Part shown: positions 6,877 to 15,008 of the stretch, in pieces
How positions within the stretch are numbered: the stretch's first letter is position 1
Layout: every line of letters starts with the position of its first letter
From: Sulfurovum sp.
GTDB taxonomy: Bacteria; Campylobacterota; Campylobacteria; Campylobacterales; Sulfurovaceae
Direction: 5' to 3'
Assembly: GCA_015663065.1 (NCBI GenBank)
Contig: DQSX01000144.1
Location: forward strand, 1-21,557
Length of the DNA stretch: 21,557 bases
Made by a program: the position numbers and the translations under genes
The notes under the pieces: model-generated
What the model saw: the letters and a program-made list of their open reading frames with translations, nothing else
Database searches by the model: none
What the model was told of the DNA's origin: nothing

Positions 6877-8373
6877 TTAGTCTCTTCTTCCACCACCGCC
6901 GTTACGGCTGTCACGTCCGCCACTGGAACGTCCATTTCTTCCGTTACGGTTACGACCACCGCCACCACCGCCAGCTCTATTGCCACGGTATCCACCGCCA
7001 CCACCACGTCTACGGTTACGACCGCCACCGCCACCACCTCTGTTTTGCATTGCTCTCTCAATAAGAAGGTCGATCTCTTCAAGACCCAGACCGATATTGT
7101 CTTTACCTTTTACAGAGTTTTCGTTCTGGATCATAGAGGCAAGAAGGTGTGCGATCGTTACAATGTCAAGATCATGCTGCAGTGTCTTCACTAGTTCAAT
7201 GGCTTTTTCTGTGACTTTTGTTTCAGCGATCTTTGCAATAAGCTCATCTGAACGGTTATTTTGTACTTCTATACGTGTAGGGATGACTTGTGTGATAAGT
7301 TTGGCACCTACATCTTTTTCAATACGTTTAATGGTTCTAAGTTCATTGGGGCTTACCAGGGTAATGGCTTCTCCTGTTTTTCCTCCACGACCTGTACGGC
7401 CGATACGGTGTACATAAGACTCAGAGTCAAATGGAATGTGGTAGTTGAAAACGTGGGTAACATCATTGACATCCAGACCACGTGCTGCTACATCTGTAGC
7501 AATGAAAATGTCAATGCCGCCTTGTTTAAATGCACGGATGGTCACTTCTCTCTGTTTTTGCTCCATGTCTCCGTGAAGACCTGAAACTTTAAAGCCCTGT
7601 GCAGTCATGTGTGCTACAAGTCTGTCCACCTCTTTTTTCATACGACAGAAGATAATACATTTTTCCGGATTTTTATAGTCGATAAGTCTTACGAGCGCAT
7701 CATCTCTTTCTCTTTCCTGAACTACGTAGTAAAGTTGTGTAATTTTTGTGTTTGTTTTCTCAGACTTGGTAATGGAAACAGTTTTAGGTGTTTTCAAAAT
7801 TTGTTCTGCAAGTTTTCTAATGGCATTTGGCATTGTTGCTGAGAACATCAGTGTCTGACGCTCTTTTGGAAGAAAGGTAAAGATGTTCTTGATCTCATCG
7901 AGGAAACCCATATCAAGCATTTCATCTGCTTCATCCAGTACCACGAAATTTGGTTTTATCTTGATCTTTCCACTCATAAGAAGATCCTGAAGTCTACCCG
8001 GGGTTGCTACGACAATAGAAGCCTGTTTAATACGGTCGATTTGCTTTCCGTAAGCTGTGCCACCGTAAACAGTAGCTGTTTTAAGTCCTGAGAGTTTACC
8101 AAAACGGAAAAGCTCATCGGAGACTTGCATGGCAAGTTCACGGGTAGGTACTATCACAAGACCTTCAACTGAACCGTCTGCTTTCATCATAGACATTATC
8201 GGAAGACCAAATGCTGCTGTTTTACCTGTACCTGTCTGTGCCTGTGCGATCAGGTCATGACCCTCTAAAACCAATGGTATGGCATCTTTTTGAACCGGAC
8301 TTGGCTCTGTAAATCCAGCTTCTGTTACGGCAGCCTGAATGGTCTCTTTTAAATTAAAATCTGTAAATTTCAT
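6877..8373 (-). CDS. DEAD-box ATP-dependent RNA helicase with Arg/Gly-rich tail
   Basis: This 498-residue cytoplasmic RNA helicase has all core motifs: Q motif (FTEPSPVQ, 21-28), motif I AQTGTGKT (45-52), PTREL (76-80), TPGR (124-127), DEAD (147-150), SAT (178-180), TDVAARGLD (293-301) and HRIGRTGR (322-329). A helical region (about 350-445) follows. Then comes a 54-residue tail made almost only of Gly, Arg and Asn, typical of RNA-binding RGG tails. DeaD/CsdA- and RhlE-type proteins unwind structured RNA in ribosome assembly and cold adaptation. Which subtype this is cannot be settled by eye. I set the start at 8373 (MKFTDFNLKE) because the 38 residues before it are not conserved-looking and a purine-rich AAAGAG stands just upstream. 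Confidence 0.92.
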   Translation of the reverse strand: MKFTDFNLKETIQAAVTEAGFTEPSPVQKDAIPLVLEGHDLIAQAQTGTGKTAAFGLPIMSMMKADGSVEGLVIVPTRELAMQVSDELFRFGKLSGLKTATVYGGTAYGKQIDRIKQASIVVATPGRLQDLLMSGKIKIKPNFVVLDEADEMLDMGFLDEIKNIFTFLPKERQTLMFSATMPNAIRKLAEQILKTPKTVSITKSEKTNTKITQLYYVVQERERDDALVRLIDYKNPEKCIIFCRMKKEVDRLVAHMTAQGFKVSGLHGDMEQKQREVTIRAFKQGGIDIFIATDVAARGLDVNDVTHVFNYHIPFDSESYVHRIGRTGRGGKTGEAITLVSPNELRTIKRIEKDVGAKLITQVIPTRIEVQNNRSDELIAKIAETKVTEKAIELVKTLQHDLDIVTIAHLLASMIQNENSVKGKDNIGLGLEEIDLLIERAMQNRGGGGGGRNRRRGGGGGYRGNRAGGGGGGRNRNGRNGRSSGGRDSRNGGGGRRD

Positions 8374-8560
8374 AGTTCTCTTTGTATAGTATAATGCGGG
8401 GCGATAAAGTCTTGGCGATAGAACGGTTCTAAAGTTACAAGCGGTTTTTATTAAACCCTGTTCATGCAACTGATACCAAACTGTCACACGTTAAGGCGTG
8501 GAAATAGGGAATAGATCTCATCTATTCAAATAAGGAGTTTGATACTCTCTTGCAAAAAGT
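8374..8560 (-). promoter_or_regulatory. Long, structured 5' leader of the helicase mRNA
   Basis: Between the strong promoter at 8574-8566 and the helicase start lie about 185 bases with no convincing gene. The stretch contains a GAATAGAT-CTC-ATCTATTC hairpin (8509-8527, 8+3+8 bp) and an exact TAGAAC-G-GTTCTA inverted repeat (8419-8431). A possible distant pairing joins GAGTATCAAAC and CAGTTTGGTATC (8535-8545 and 8472-8483), with one G-U. A second possible -10, TATACT (8393-8388), lies near the gene. Long structured leaders are known for cold-shock helicase mRNAs such as E. coli csdA/deaD. That this one is regulatory is inference. Confidence 0.45.
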
Positions 8561-8565
8561 TCGGA

Positions 8566-8574
8566 ATTATAGCA
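8566..8574 (-). promoter_or_regulatory. Extended -10 promoter (TGCTATAAT) for the helicase
   Basis: On the minus strand TGCTATAAT is a perfect TGnTATAAT extended -10. It is preceded by a run of T-rich blocks (8575-8640) spaced in the manner of Campylobacterota sigma-70 promoters, which lack a -35. Transcription would begin near 8559 and give the long leader described separately. Confidence 0.65.
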
Positions 8575-8695
8575 GGATTTTAAATAAAAAGATAGTCTTA
8601 TTGAAAAAATAAATAATAAAAATAAATTTTCTTATTTAAAATAGGTTTTATTTATAAACTGTGATAAAATAAAAGCATAAGGACTGGTTTTTATT
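8575..8695. promoter_or_regulatory. AT-rich divergent promoter region
   Basis: This stretch of almost pure A and T separates the helicase (minus) from the heme sensor gene (plus). For the plus strand, TGATAAAAT (8662-8670) is a possible -10, and AAGGA (8679-8683) is a ribosome-binding site 12 bases before the ATG at 8696. A very similar CTGATAAAAT recurs before the gene at 11215. I see no gene or strong hairpin here. Confidence 0.45.
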
Positions 8696-11143
8696 ATGTT
8701 TAATACAAAATTTTTTATTGTTTTTTCATTTGTACTCTTTATGGCACTGGGGTACAAAACCTATGAACAGTACAAAGGTATTGATAATACGCATAGACTA
8801 ATGGTCTTAAATGAAAGCAAATCACTTGCGCATTTTATTGTTGCATTTCGTAAAACGTACCAAAAAGCATTTATAGACAATGAAATAGTCATGGATCATA
8901 AAATGATCAATCTTTTACCGGTAAAGACCATTTCAGAAATTAGTGATCGTTTTTCCACACAGGTTCAAACAAATATTGTTATACGTACAGTTTCAGATCG
9001 TCCAAGAAACATCAAAAACAAAGCAAATAATTTTGAAATGTCTATGATAGACTATTTTAGAAAAAACCCTAAAGAGATAGATAAATTTATAGAAAAAGAC
9101 AACTATTTCTACTATACAAAACCGATGTTGATAGAAGCGTCCTGTCTTGCCTGTCACGGTAAGAGAGAAAATACAATTCCAAGTATTCGTGACAAATATA
9201 CCACTGCATATGATTACAAAGTGGGGGAGATCAGAGGCCTGCTGAATATAAAAATAAAAGACAAAGGTTTCTTTGCTGTACTTCACTCAAACTTTATAGA
9301 TACCTTGATGATGACTATTTTACTTTATGGAATGTTCCTTATTATTATCTATATGCTGATCCGTAAAATGCGTGAAAAAGAAGATCTTTATACCCATTCG
9401 CTTGAATCAGAGATCAATGAAAAAACGTTAGAGATACAGAAACAGAAAAATACATTTGAAACACTGTTTGAAAAATCATCAGATGGTATTTTGATCATAG
9501 AGAAGGGTAACTTTGTCCAGTGTAATGAGATGGCTGTGAAAATGCTCTGTTGTCACTCCAAAGAGGAGGTACTTGACCTGCATCCCTCGGAGCTTTCTCC
9601 TGAATTTCAGCCCGATGGTAGATCTTCTCATGAAAAATCTGAAGAGATGATGCAACTTGCTCTGCAGAATGATGGAAATCAGTTTGAATGGGTACATAAA
9701 CGGTTCAATGGTGAAGATTTTTGGGTAGAGGTAAACCTCACACCTATTACCTTAAATGACAGCAATGTGATCTATGTGATATGGAGAGATATTTCAGAGA
9801 AAAAAATGGCTCAAAAAAAATTGATGGAGCAAAAAGATATTTTATACCATCAGGCACATCATGATCCTCTAACGGGTCTGCCTAACCGAACACTTTTCAA
9901 TAAACGTTTGGAACGGGGTATAAAAAAAGCCAAAGCAAAAGAGGGATATTTGGCACTTTTATTTATTGATCTTGATCAGTTCAAGCAGATCAATGACTCA
10001 TTGGGTCATGACATCGGTGACAGGGTCCTGCGAGTGGTTGCAGAAAGATTACAGGCAAAGATACGGAAAAAAGATACTTTGGCCCGTCTAGGAGGAGATG
10101 AGTTTACTATTATTATTGAAAACTATAAAAGTATCACTATGCTCTCTAAATTGGCCCAGAGCATATTGAAAGTACTCATACAGCCTATACATATAGAAGG
10201 TCAGACACTATATACATCCAGCAGTATAGGAATCAGTCTTTATCCTGAAGATGACAGTTCTGCAGAAAATTTGTTAAAATATGCAGATGCAGCGATGTAT
10301 AAAGCAAAAGATGAGGGTAGAAATAATTATCAATTTTACCGTACAGAGATGACAGAACATGCTTTTGAGTCTATTGTCATGAGAGCAGGTCTGCGTCAGG
10401 CATTGGAAAACAATGAATTTCTGGTCTATTATCAGCCTCAAATTGATGCCGTAAGCGGGGAACTTAAAGGTTTGGAAGCATTGGTACGCTGGGAGCATCC
10501 GACCCTGGGGCTGCTTCTCCCCTCAAAATTTCTCTCACTCGCAGAAGAGAGTGGGATCATTGTTGAAATAGACAGATGGGTCATGCAAACGGCAATGCTT
10601 CAGGTAAATGCCTGGTACAAACAGGGGTTTCAACCTGGTATTCTCGCACTTAACCTCAGTCTCACACACTTAAGACGTGAAGACTATATAAAAACGTTAA
10701 GTAGCACTATTGATGAAATATATTTTAGGTCAGAATGGCTGGAACTGGAGATCACAGAAAGTGAAGTGATGAAAACATTTGATGAAGTGATCACAAAACT
10801 AAAACTGATAAAGAGTTTAGGTATAGGTATTGCCATTGATGATTTTGGTACAGGTCACTCCTCCTTGTCTTATCTTAAAAAACTTCCTGTGCACAAATTG
10901 AAAATAGACAAATCTTTCATAGATGATGTACCGGGTAAAGAAGAAGATGTGGCGATCATAAAAGCAATTATTGCACTTGCTACTAATTTGAATTTGATCG
11001 TTTTGGCTGAAGGTGTGGAGACGGAGATACAAAAGGATTTTTTACTTGAAAACGGCTGCTCCTGTATTCAGGGGTATTATTATGCAGCACCCATGTCAAA
11101 TGAAGAGATAGAAGAGAAATATTTTTTAAAAAATACGCAATAA
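8696..11143 (+). CDS. Heme-c sensor bifunctional c-di-GMP protein (DUF3365-PAS-GGDEF-EAL)
   Basis: This is an 815-residue inner-membrane signalling protein. Transmembrane segment 1 (about 5-22) is followed by a periplasmic DUF3365/Tll0287-like sensor with a c-type heme site CLACH (Cys150, Cys153, His154). Segment 2 (about 199-220) leads to a cytosolic PAS domain (about 255-372), GGDEF (about 388-550) and EAL (about 565-810). The cyclase signature GGDEF is intact at 466-470. The inhibitory I-site RKKD (457-460) sits exactly five residues before it. The phosphodiesterase side keeps EAL (594-596), LNLS, ELEITE, DDFGTG, LKIDKSF, EGVE and QG. Both activities are therefore possible. The heme suggests sensing of redox state or a gas such as NO or oxygen; the ligand is inferred. 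Confidence 0.9.
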   Translation: MFNTKFFIVFSFVLFMALGYKTYEQYKGIDNTHRLMVLNESKSLAHFIVAFRKTYQKAFIDNEIVMDHKMINLLPVKTISEISDRFSTQVQTNIVIRTVSDRPRNIKNKANNFEMSMIDYFRKNPKEIDKFIEKDNYFYYTKPMLIEASCLACHGKRENTIPSIRDKYTTAYDYKVGEIRGLLNIKIKDKGFFAVLHSNFIDTLMMTILLYGMFLIIIYMLIRKMREKEDLYTHSLESEINEKTLEIQKQKNTFETLFEKSSDGILIIEKGNFVQCNEMAVKMLCCHSKEEVLDLHPSELSPEFQPDGRSSHEKSEEMMQLALQNDGNQFEWVHKRFNGEDFWVEVNLTPITLNDSNVIYVIWRDISEKKMAQKKLMEQKDILYHQAHHDPLTGLPNRTLFNKRLERGIKKAKAKEGYLALLFIDLDQFKQINDSLGHDIGDRVLRVVAERLQAKIRKKDTLARLGGDEFTIIIENYKSITMLSKLAQSILKVLIQPIHIEGQTLYTSSSIGISLYPEDDSSAENLLKYADAAMYKAKDEGRNNYQFYRTEMTEHAFESIVMRAGLRQALENNEFLVYYQPQIDAVSGELKGLEALVRWEHPTLGLLLPSKFLSLAEESGIIVEIDRWVMQTAMLQVNAWYKQGFQPGILALNLSLTHLRREDYIKTLSSTIDEIYFRSEWLELEITESEVMKTFDEVITKLKLIKSLGIGIAIDDFGTGHSSLSYLKKLPVHKLKIDKSFIDDVPGKEEDVAIIKAIIALATNLNLIVLAEGVETEIQKDFLLENGCSCIQGYYYAAPMSNEEIEEKYFLKNTQ

Positions 11144-11158
11144 ACTATGTATTATTCT

Positions 11159-11166
11159 GATAAAAT
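11159..11166 (+). promoter_or_regulatory. Possible -10 (GATAAAAT) before the small secreted protein gene
   Basis: GATAAAAT lies 48 bases before the ATG at 11215, in a 71-bp gap. It repeats the element found before the heme sensor gene at 8662-8670, which hints that the two genes share promoter type. The gene at 11215 may also be read through from upstream. Confidence 0.3.
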
Positions 11167-11214
11167 ACTATTATAAGGGTTATTAGAAGTACCCATTCAT
11201 TAACTGGAGAAGAG

Positions 11215-11652
11215 ATGAGAAAAACAATTTTACTATTGAGTCTTGTTAGTTGCGTAACAAGCCTAAATGCAGATGGATTGCAAACCCAGGAAATGCCTGT
11301 GACCGAGATGCAAAAGCAAAACCAGCAGATCGTAAGAATGGCTAGTGAAGAGATGACAAAAACCTTACCTCAAAAAGTCGATAAATATACCACGCTGCAA
11401 AGAGTAGAGGGAGAGGGCAACAGACTTACCTATGTATTTGAGATCAATACCGGTGCAAAAAGTGATGAGGCAGTGAAAAAAGAGGACAGAAGCCGTATGA
11501 AAAAGGCAGTGACCAACGGTATCTGTACATCTGCAAAAAGATTTCTGGATGCACAGATAGACATTAGCTATCTCTATACCAGTGCGGCAACAAAAGCAAA
11601 ACTTTTTCAATTTGATGTGAGTCAGGCAGATTGTCCTTTGAGTGACAGATAG
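11215..11652 (+). CDS. Small exported protein of unknown function (possible lipoprotein)
   Basis: I do not recognise a family. The 145-residue product has an export signal MRKTILLLSLVSCVTSLNA. Two processing routes fit: signal peptidase I after LNA (before DGL), or lipoprotein processing at LVSC with Cys13 as the lipidated residue. The mature part has a helical start (PVTEMQKQNQQIVRMASEEM), a strand-like middle (RLTYVFEIN), and two cysteines (in NGICTSAK and QADCPL) that could form a disulphide. GGAGA at 11206-11210 is a strong ribosome-binding site. The gene sits between two GGDEF-EAL genes in the same direction, so it may be a periplasmic partner of the heme sensor. That is speculation from position. 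Confidence 0.8.
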   Translation: MRKTILLLSLVSCVTSLNADGLQTQEMPVTEMQKQNQQIVRMASEEMTKTLPQKVDKYTTLQRVEGEGNRLTYVFEINTGAKSDEAVKKEDRSRMKKAVTNGICTSAKRFLDAQIDISYLYTSAATKAKLFQFDVSQADCPLSDR

Positions 11653-11682
11653 CCTGCAGGCATAGATAGTTATAGAGAGTAA

Positions 11683-11689
11683 AAGGAGG
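11683..11689 (+). promoter_or_regulatory. Consensus Shine-Dalgarno deciding a GTG start
   Basis: AAGGAGG is a full match to the anti-Shine-Dalgarno sequence. It stands 10 bases before GTG at 11700, with no ATG nearby in frame at a suitable distance. This supports the GTG as the real start of the FIST gene. Confidence 0.75.
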
Positions 11690-11699
11690 GGAGAGAACA

Positions 11700-14600
11700 G
11701 TGAAGAGCAGAAATACCTACTATACGACAAAAGAGGAATTAAAATCATTTCTGAATAGTGAAAAGATCCAAAATAATTCTTCTCTTCTTATACAGGTATT
11801 TTCCGGTATTTCAGAGAAAGTCTTCCTCTCAAAACTCTTATCTGTATTGAATCAATTACTGCCTGATGCTGTGGTCATAGGCAGTACTACAGATGGTGAG
11901 ATTATGGATGGAAAAGTCTCGTCAAATAAAGTAGTGTTGAGTTTTACTCTTTTTGAACATACAAGACTTAAAGTCGCTGCCGTAGAGCATAAAGAAGATG
12001 GCTATTACAGTGGTCAGTACTTGGCAAAAGAGCTTATGGAAGAAGAGACAAAATTACTGATTGCTTTTGCAGACGGTTTGCATACCAATGGTGATAACTT
12101 TTTAAAAGGTATTAGTTCTATTAAGGATGATGTTATTGTAGCTGGTGGATATGCAGGTGATGGTTCTGAATTTAAAAAAACTATGGTTTTTACTAAAGAA
12201 CATATTTTTGAAAAAGGTGCTGTTGGGGTTAGTTTAAACAGTAAACTTTTACATGTGAATACAGACTATAATTTTGATTGGCATCCTATCGGAAATGAAC
12301 TGACTGTTACTAGCGCTGAGGGGAATCGTATTTATTCTATAGATGGGAAAAGTGCAGAAACTATTTATGCACATTATTTAGGGGAAGAAATAGCAAAAGG
12401 GCTCCCCGGAATAGGTATTGAATTTCCTCTTATTCTAAATCGTAACGGTTTTGATATTGCACGGTCAGTGATGATTAAAATGGATGATGGCTCATTAATA
12501 GTTGCTGGTGATATACTTGAGGGTGAAAAAATCCGCATGGGGTTTGGCAGCAGAAAAGAGATTATAAATGCATCATATGCCATTGCCAAAAATATTTCAA
12601 AAAAACCTTCAGAAGTACTTTTTGTTTACTCTTGTAACGCACGTAAACATTTTATGGGTAGTGAGATAGAAGCAGAAATTCTACCCTTGTCAACGATTGC
12701 CCCTATATCCGGGTTTTTTACCTATGGGGAATTTTTTACCTCAAATAAAAGTGAACTTTTAAATCAAACAATGACTTTACTTTCATTAAGTGAGAGCAGT
12801 GATGTAAATGAAATATCTTTTCATAATAAATCAAAACAGGCAAGTGTTCATAATGCCTCTCTTGATGCATTAACACATTTAATTAATGTAAGTAGTCAAG
12901 AAGTAAAAAAACAGACACAAGTACTCACAGAAAGTTATAGGTTAAATAAATATTTAAAAGAGCGTATGGAGATGGCTCTTTCAGGTAGCAAAACCTCCGT
13001 TTTGGATTGGGATTTTTCTGATAACAGTATCTATATCTCTCCAAGTTGGAAACAGATGCTTGGCTACCGTGATGAAGAGTTACCCAATGCACTATCTTCA
13101 TGGTCAAACAGAGTACATCGTGATGATCAAAAAAATATTTTATCTTTACTAAGAGAATATCAAGATAATAAACAGGAATATTTTGAAAGCACGCATAGGC
13201 TTAAACATAAAGACGGGCACTGGGTTTGGGTCTTAGGCAGAGCAAAGATCATTTATGATGAGCATGGTGAAAAAGTGCGTATGGTCGGTACCCATACCGA
13301 TATTACAGAAGAGAAAGAGCTGCAACTCAAATACTTCTACCAGTCAGAAATGATCAATCAGATCAATGATTCCATCACAACGACAGATCTGACAGGAACG
13401 ATCGTCAGCTGGAATAAAGGCTCCGAAAAAACTTTCGGATATACAGCAGAGGAGGTCATAGGACAATCTATTACTATGCTTTATAAAGAAGAAGATCGGG
13501 AATCCTTAAAAGAGTATATCTCCTCACTGATGCAAAAAGGTGTGCATAATGGAGATCTTGAACTTGTAACAAAGTCCGGAGAGTTGATCCCTATCTCTTT
13601 TTCACTCTCAATACTTCGGGATGAATTTGGAAAACCCATAGGTATTGTCGGGATCAATAAAGACAATACACGACGTAAACAAGCAGAAGATGCACTGCTT
13701 GAACAAAAAGAGATCTTGCACCACCAGGCACACCATGATGCTTTGACTGGATTGCCAAACCGTACCTTTTTTACAAAAAGACTAGCCAAATGTATTGAGA
13801 AATCTAAAAAAGAAAAGATCGGATTTGCACTCTTTTTTATTGATCTTGATAAATTTAAAGATATCAATGATTCACTGGGACATGAAGTGGGAGACAGGGT
13901 TTTAAAACTTATCTCGAAGAGACTGCAGATGATCATTCGAAAAGAAGATGATACTCTGGCACGTTTGAGCGGTGATGAATTTACCATCATCATGGGTAAT
14001 TTAAAAGAGGGAAAATATGCCACTATGATGGCAGAGAAAATACTTTCTATACTGGAAGAACCTATCACTATTGATGACCGTATTTTGTATGTCTCGGGAA
14101 GTATCGGTATTACTTTTTACCCTGAAGATGCATCCAGTGCTGAGTATTTACTCAAGTATGCAGATACCGCTATGTATAATGCAAAAGAAGATGGTCGTGA
14201 CACATATAAGTTCTATACTTCAGAAATGACTGAGGCAGCATTGGAACATATGAGTATGAAAACCGCTTTACAGCAAGCCATAAGCAAGAAAGAATTTTTC
14301 ATACACTACCAGCCGCAGATAGATACACTTACAGATACACTGGTGGGACTTGAAGCACTCATAAGATGGGATCATCCTGAAAAAGGGTTACTTTCACCTT
14401 CTCAGTTCATTACTTTGGCAGAAGAGACAGGACTCATTGTGGAGATTGACCGATGGATGATGAAAACAGCCATGGAACAGATAAGCAGCTGGTACCAAGA
14501 GGGTCTGATACCCGGAGTATTGGGATTAAATCTTTCTATTAAACAGCTTGAAGGCAACAGTTTTGTTAAAGAACTCAAAGAGAATATGGAAACGTTTGAT

Positions 14601-15008
14601 TTTCATCCGGAGTGGCTTGAATTGGAGATCACTGAAGGTCAAATGATGAAAAAACCTGAAGATGCTACAGCCAAACTAAAAGAGATCAATGCTCTGGGTA
14701 TAGGCATCTCCATTGATGATTTTGGTACGGGCTACTCTTCACTCTCTCTTTTAAAAAGACTGCCTATCAATAGACTGAAGATCGATAGATCATTTATTTT
14801 TGATATTCTCACTGATCCTGATGATATGGCTATTGTTCAGACCATCATAGTCCTGGCAAAAAGTCTGAAACTCAATATCATTGCAGAAGGGGTGGAAACT
14901 GTGGAGCAAAGAGATCTTCTTATTGCCCATGGTTGTAGCAATATGCAGGGACACTATTTTTCCCCTGCCATACCTGCAGAAGCGTTTAAGAAGAAGTTTT
15001 TATTATAG
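11700..15008 (+). CDS. FIST sensor bifunctional c-di-GMP protein (FIST-PAS-PAS-GGDEF-EAL)
   Basis: This is a 1102-residue protein without signal peptide or membrane segments, so probably cytosolic. FIST_N spans about 20-215 (VIGSTTDGEIMDG, FADGLHTNGD, VAGGYAGDG) and FIST_C about 220-360 (YLGEE, GFGS, FVYSCNARKHFMG, GFFTYGEF). A linker helix leads to PAS 1 (about 420-540, a PAS_3-like WKQMLGY...HRDD form), PAS 2 (about 548-663), GGDEF (about 680-840) and EAL (about 850-1095). FIST domains are thought to bind small ligands, perhaps amino acids. The cyclase motif is SGDEF (757-761), and the I-site RxxD is one residue out of register. EAL (885-887), ELEITE, DDFGTG, LKIDRSF, EGVE and QG are intact, so phosphodiesterase activity is the safer prediction. 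Translation starts at GTG. Confidence 0.9.
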   Translation: MKSRNTYYTTKEELKSFLNSEKIQNNSSLLIQVFSGISEKVFLSKLLSVLNQLLPDAVVIGSTTDGEIMDGKVSSNKVVLSFTLFEHTRLKVAAVEHKEDGYYSGQYLAKELMEEETKLLIAFADGLHTNGDNFLKGISSIKDDVIVAGGYAGDGSEFKKTMVFTKEHIFEKGAVGVSLNSKLLHVNTDYNFDWHPIGNELTVTSAEGNRIYSIDGKSAETIYAHYLGEEIAKGLPGIGIEFPLILNRNGFDIARSVMIKMDDGSLIVAGDILEGEKIRMGFGSRKEIINASYAIAKNISKKPSEVLFVYSCNARKHFMGSEIEAEILPLSTIAPISGFFTYGEFFTSNKSELLNQTMTLLSLSESSDVNEISFHNKSKQASVHNASLDALTHLINVSSQEVKKQTQVLTESYRLNKYLKERMEMALSGSKTSVLDWDFSDNSIYISPSWKQMLGYRDEELPNALSSWSNRVHRDDQKNILSLLREYQDNKQEYFESTHRLKHKDGHWVWVLGRAKIIYDEHGEKVRMVGTHTDITEEKELQLKYFYQSEMINQINDSITTTDLTGTIVSWNKGSEKTFGYTAEEVIGQSITMLYKEEDRESLKEYISSLMQKGVHNGDLELVTKSGELIPISFSLSILRDEFGKPIGIVGINKDNTRRKQAEDALLEQKEILHHQAHHDALTGLPNRTFFTKRLAKCIEKSKKEKIGFALFFIDLDKFKDINDSLGHEVGDRVLKLISKRLQMIIRKEDDTLARLSGDEFTIIMGNLKEGKYATMMAEKILSILEEPITIDDRILYVSGSIGITFYPEDASSAEYLLKYADTAMYNAKEDGRDTYKFYTSEMTEAALEHMSMKTALQQAISKKEFFIHYQPQIDTLTDTLVGLEALIRWDHPEKGLLSPSQFITLAEETGLIVEIDRWMMKTAMEQISSWYQEGLIPGVLGLNLSIKQLEGNSFVKELKENMETFDFHPEWLELEITEGQMMKKPEDATAKLKEINALGIGISIDDFGTGYSSLSLLKRLPINRLKIDRSFIFDILTDPDDMAIVQTIIVLAKSLKLNIIAEGVETVEQRDLLIAHGCSNMQGHYFSPAIPAEAFKKKFLL

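Noticed and set aside
6837..7417. Several frames opposite or beside the helicase tail, rich in His/Arg/Pro or Val
   Set aside because: They are low-complexity shadows of the glycine/arginine codon repeats in the real gene.
8374..8487. Extension of the helicase to a start at 8487
   Set aside because: The added residues precede the normal helicase N-terminus and would occupy the leader. A ribosome-binding site stands before 8373.
8464..8514. A 16-codon plus-strand peptide in the helicase leader region
   Set aside because: It lacks a ribosome-binding site and lies antisense to the leader. Such short frames are expected by chance.
13481..14068. A 195-codon minus-strand frame inside the FIST gene
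   Set aside because: It is a serine-rich shadow of the strongly supported PAS-GGDEF coding sequence.
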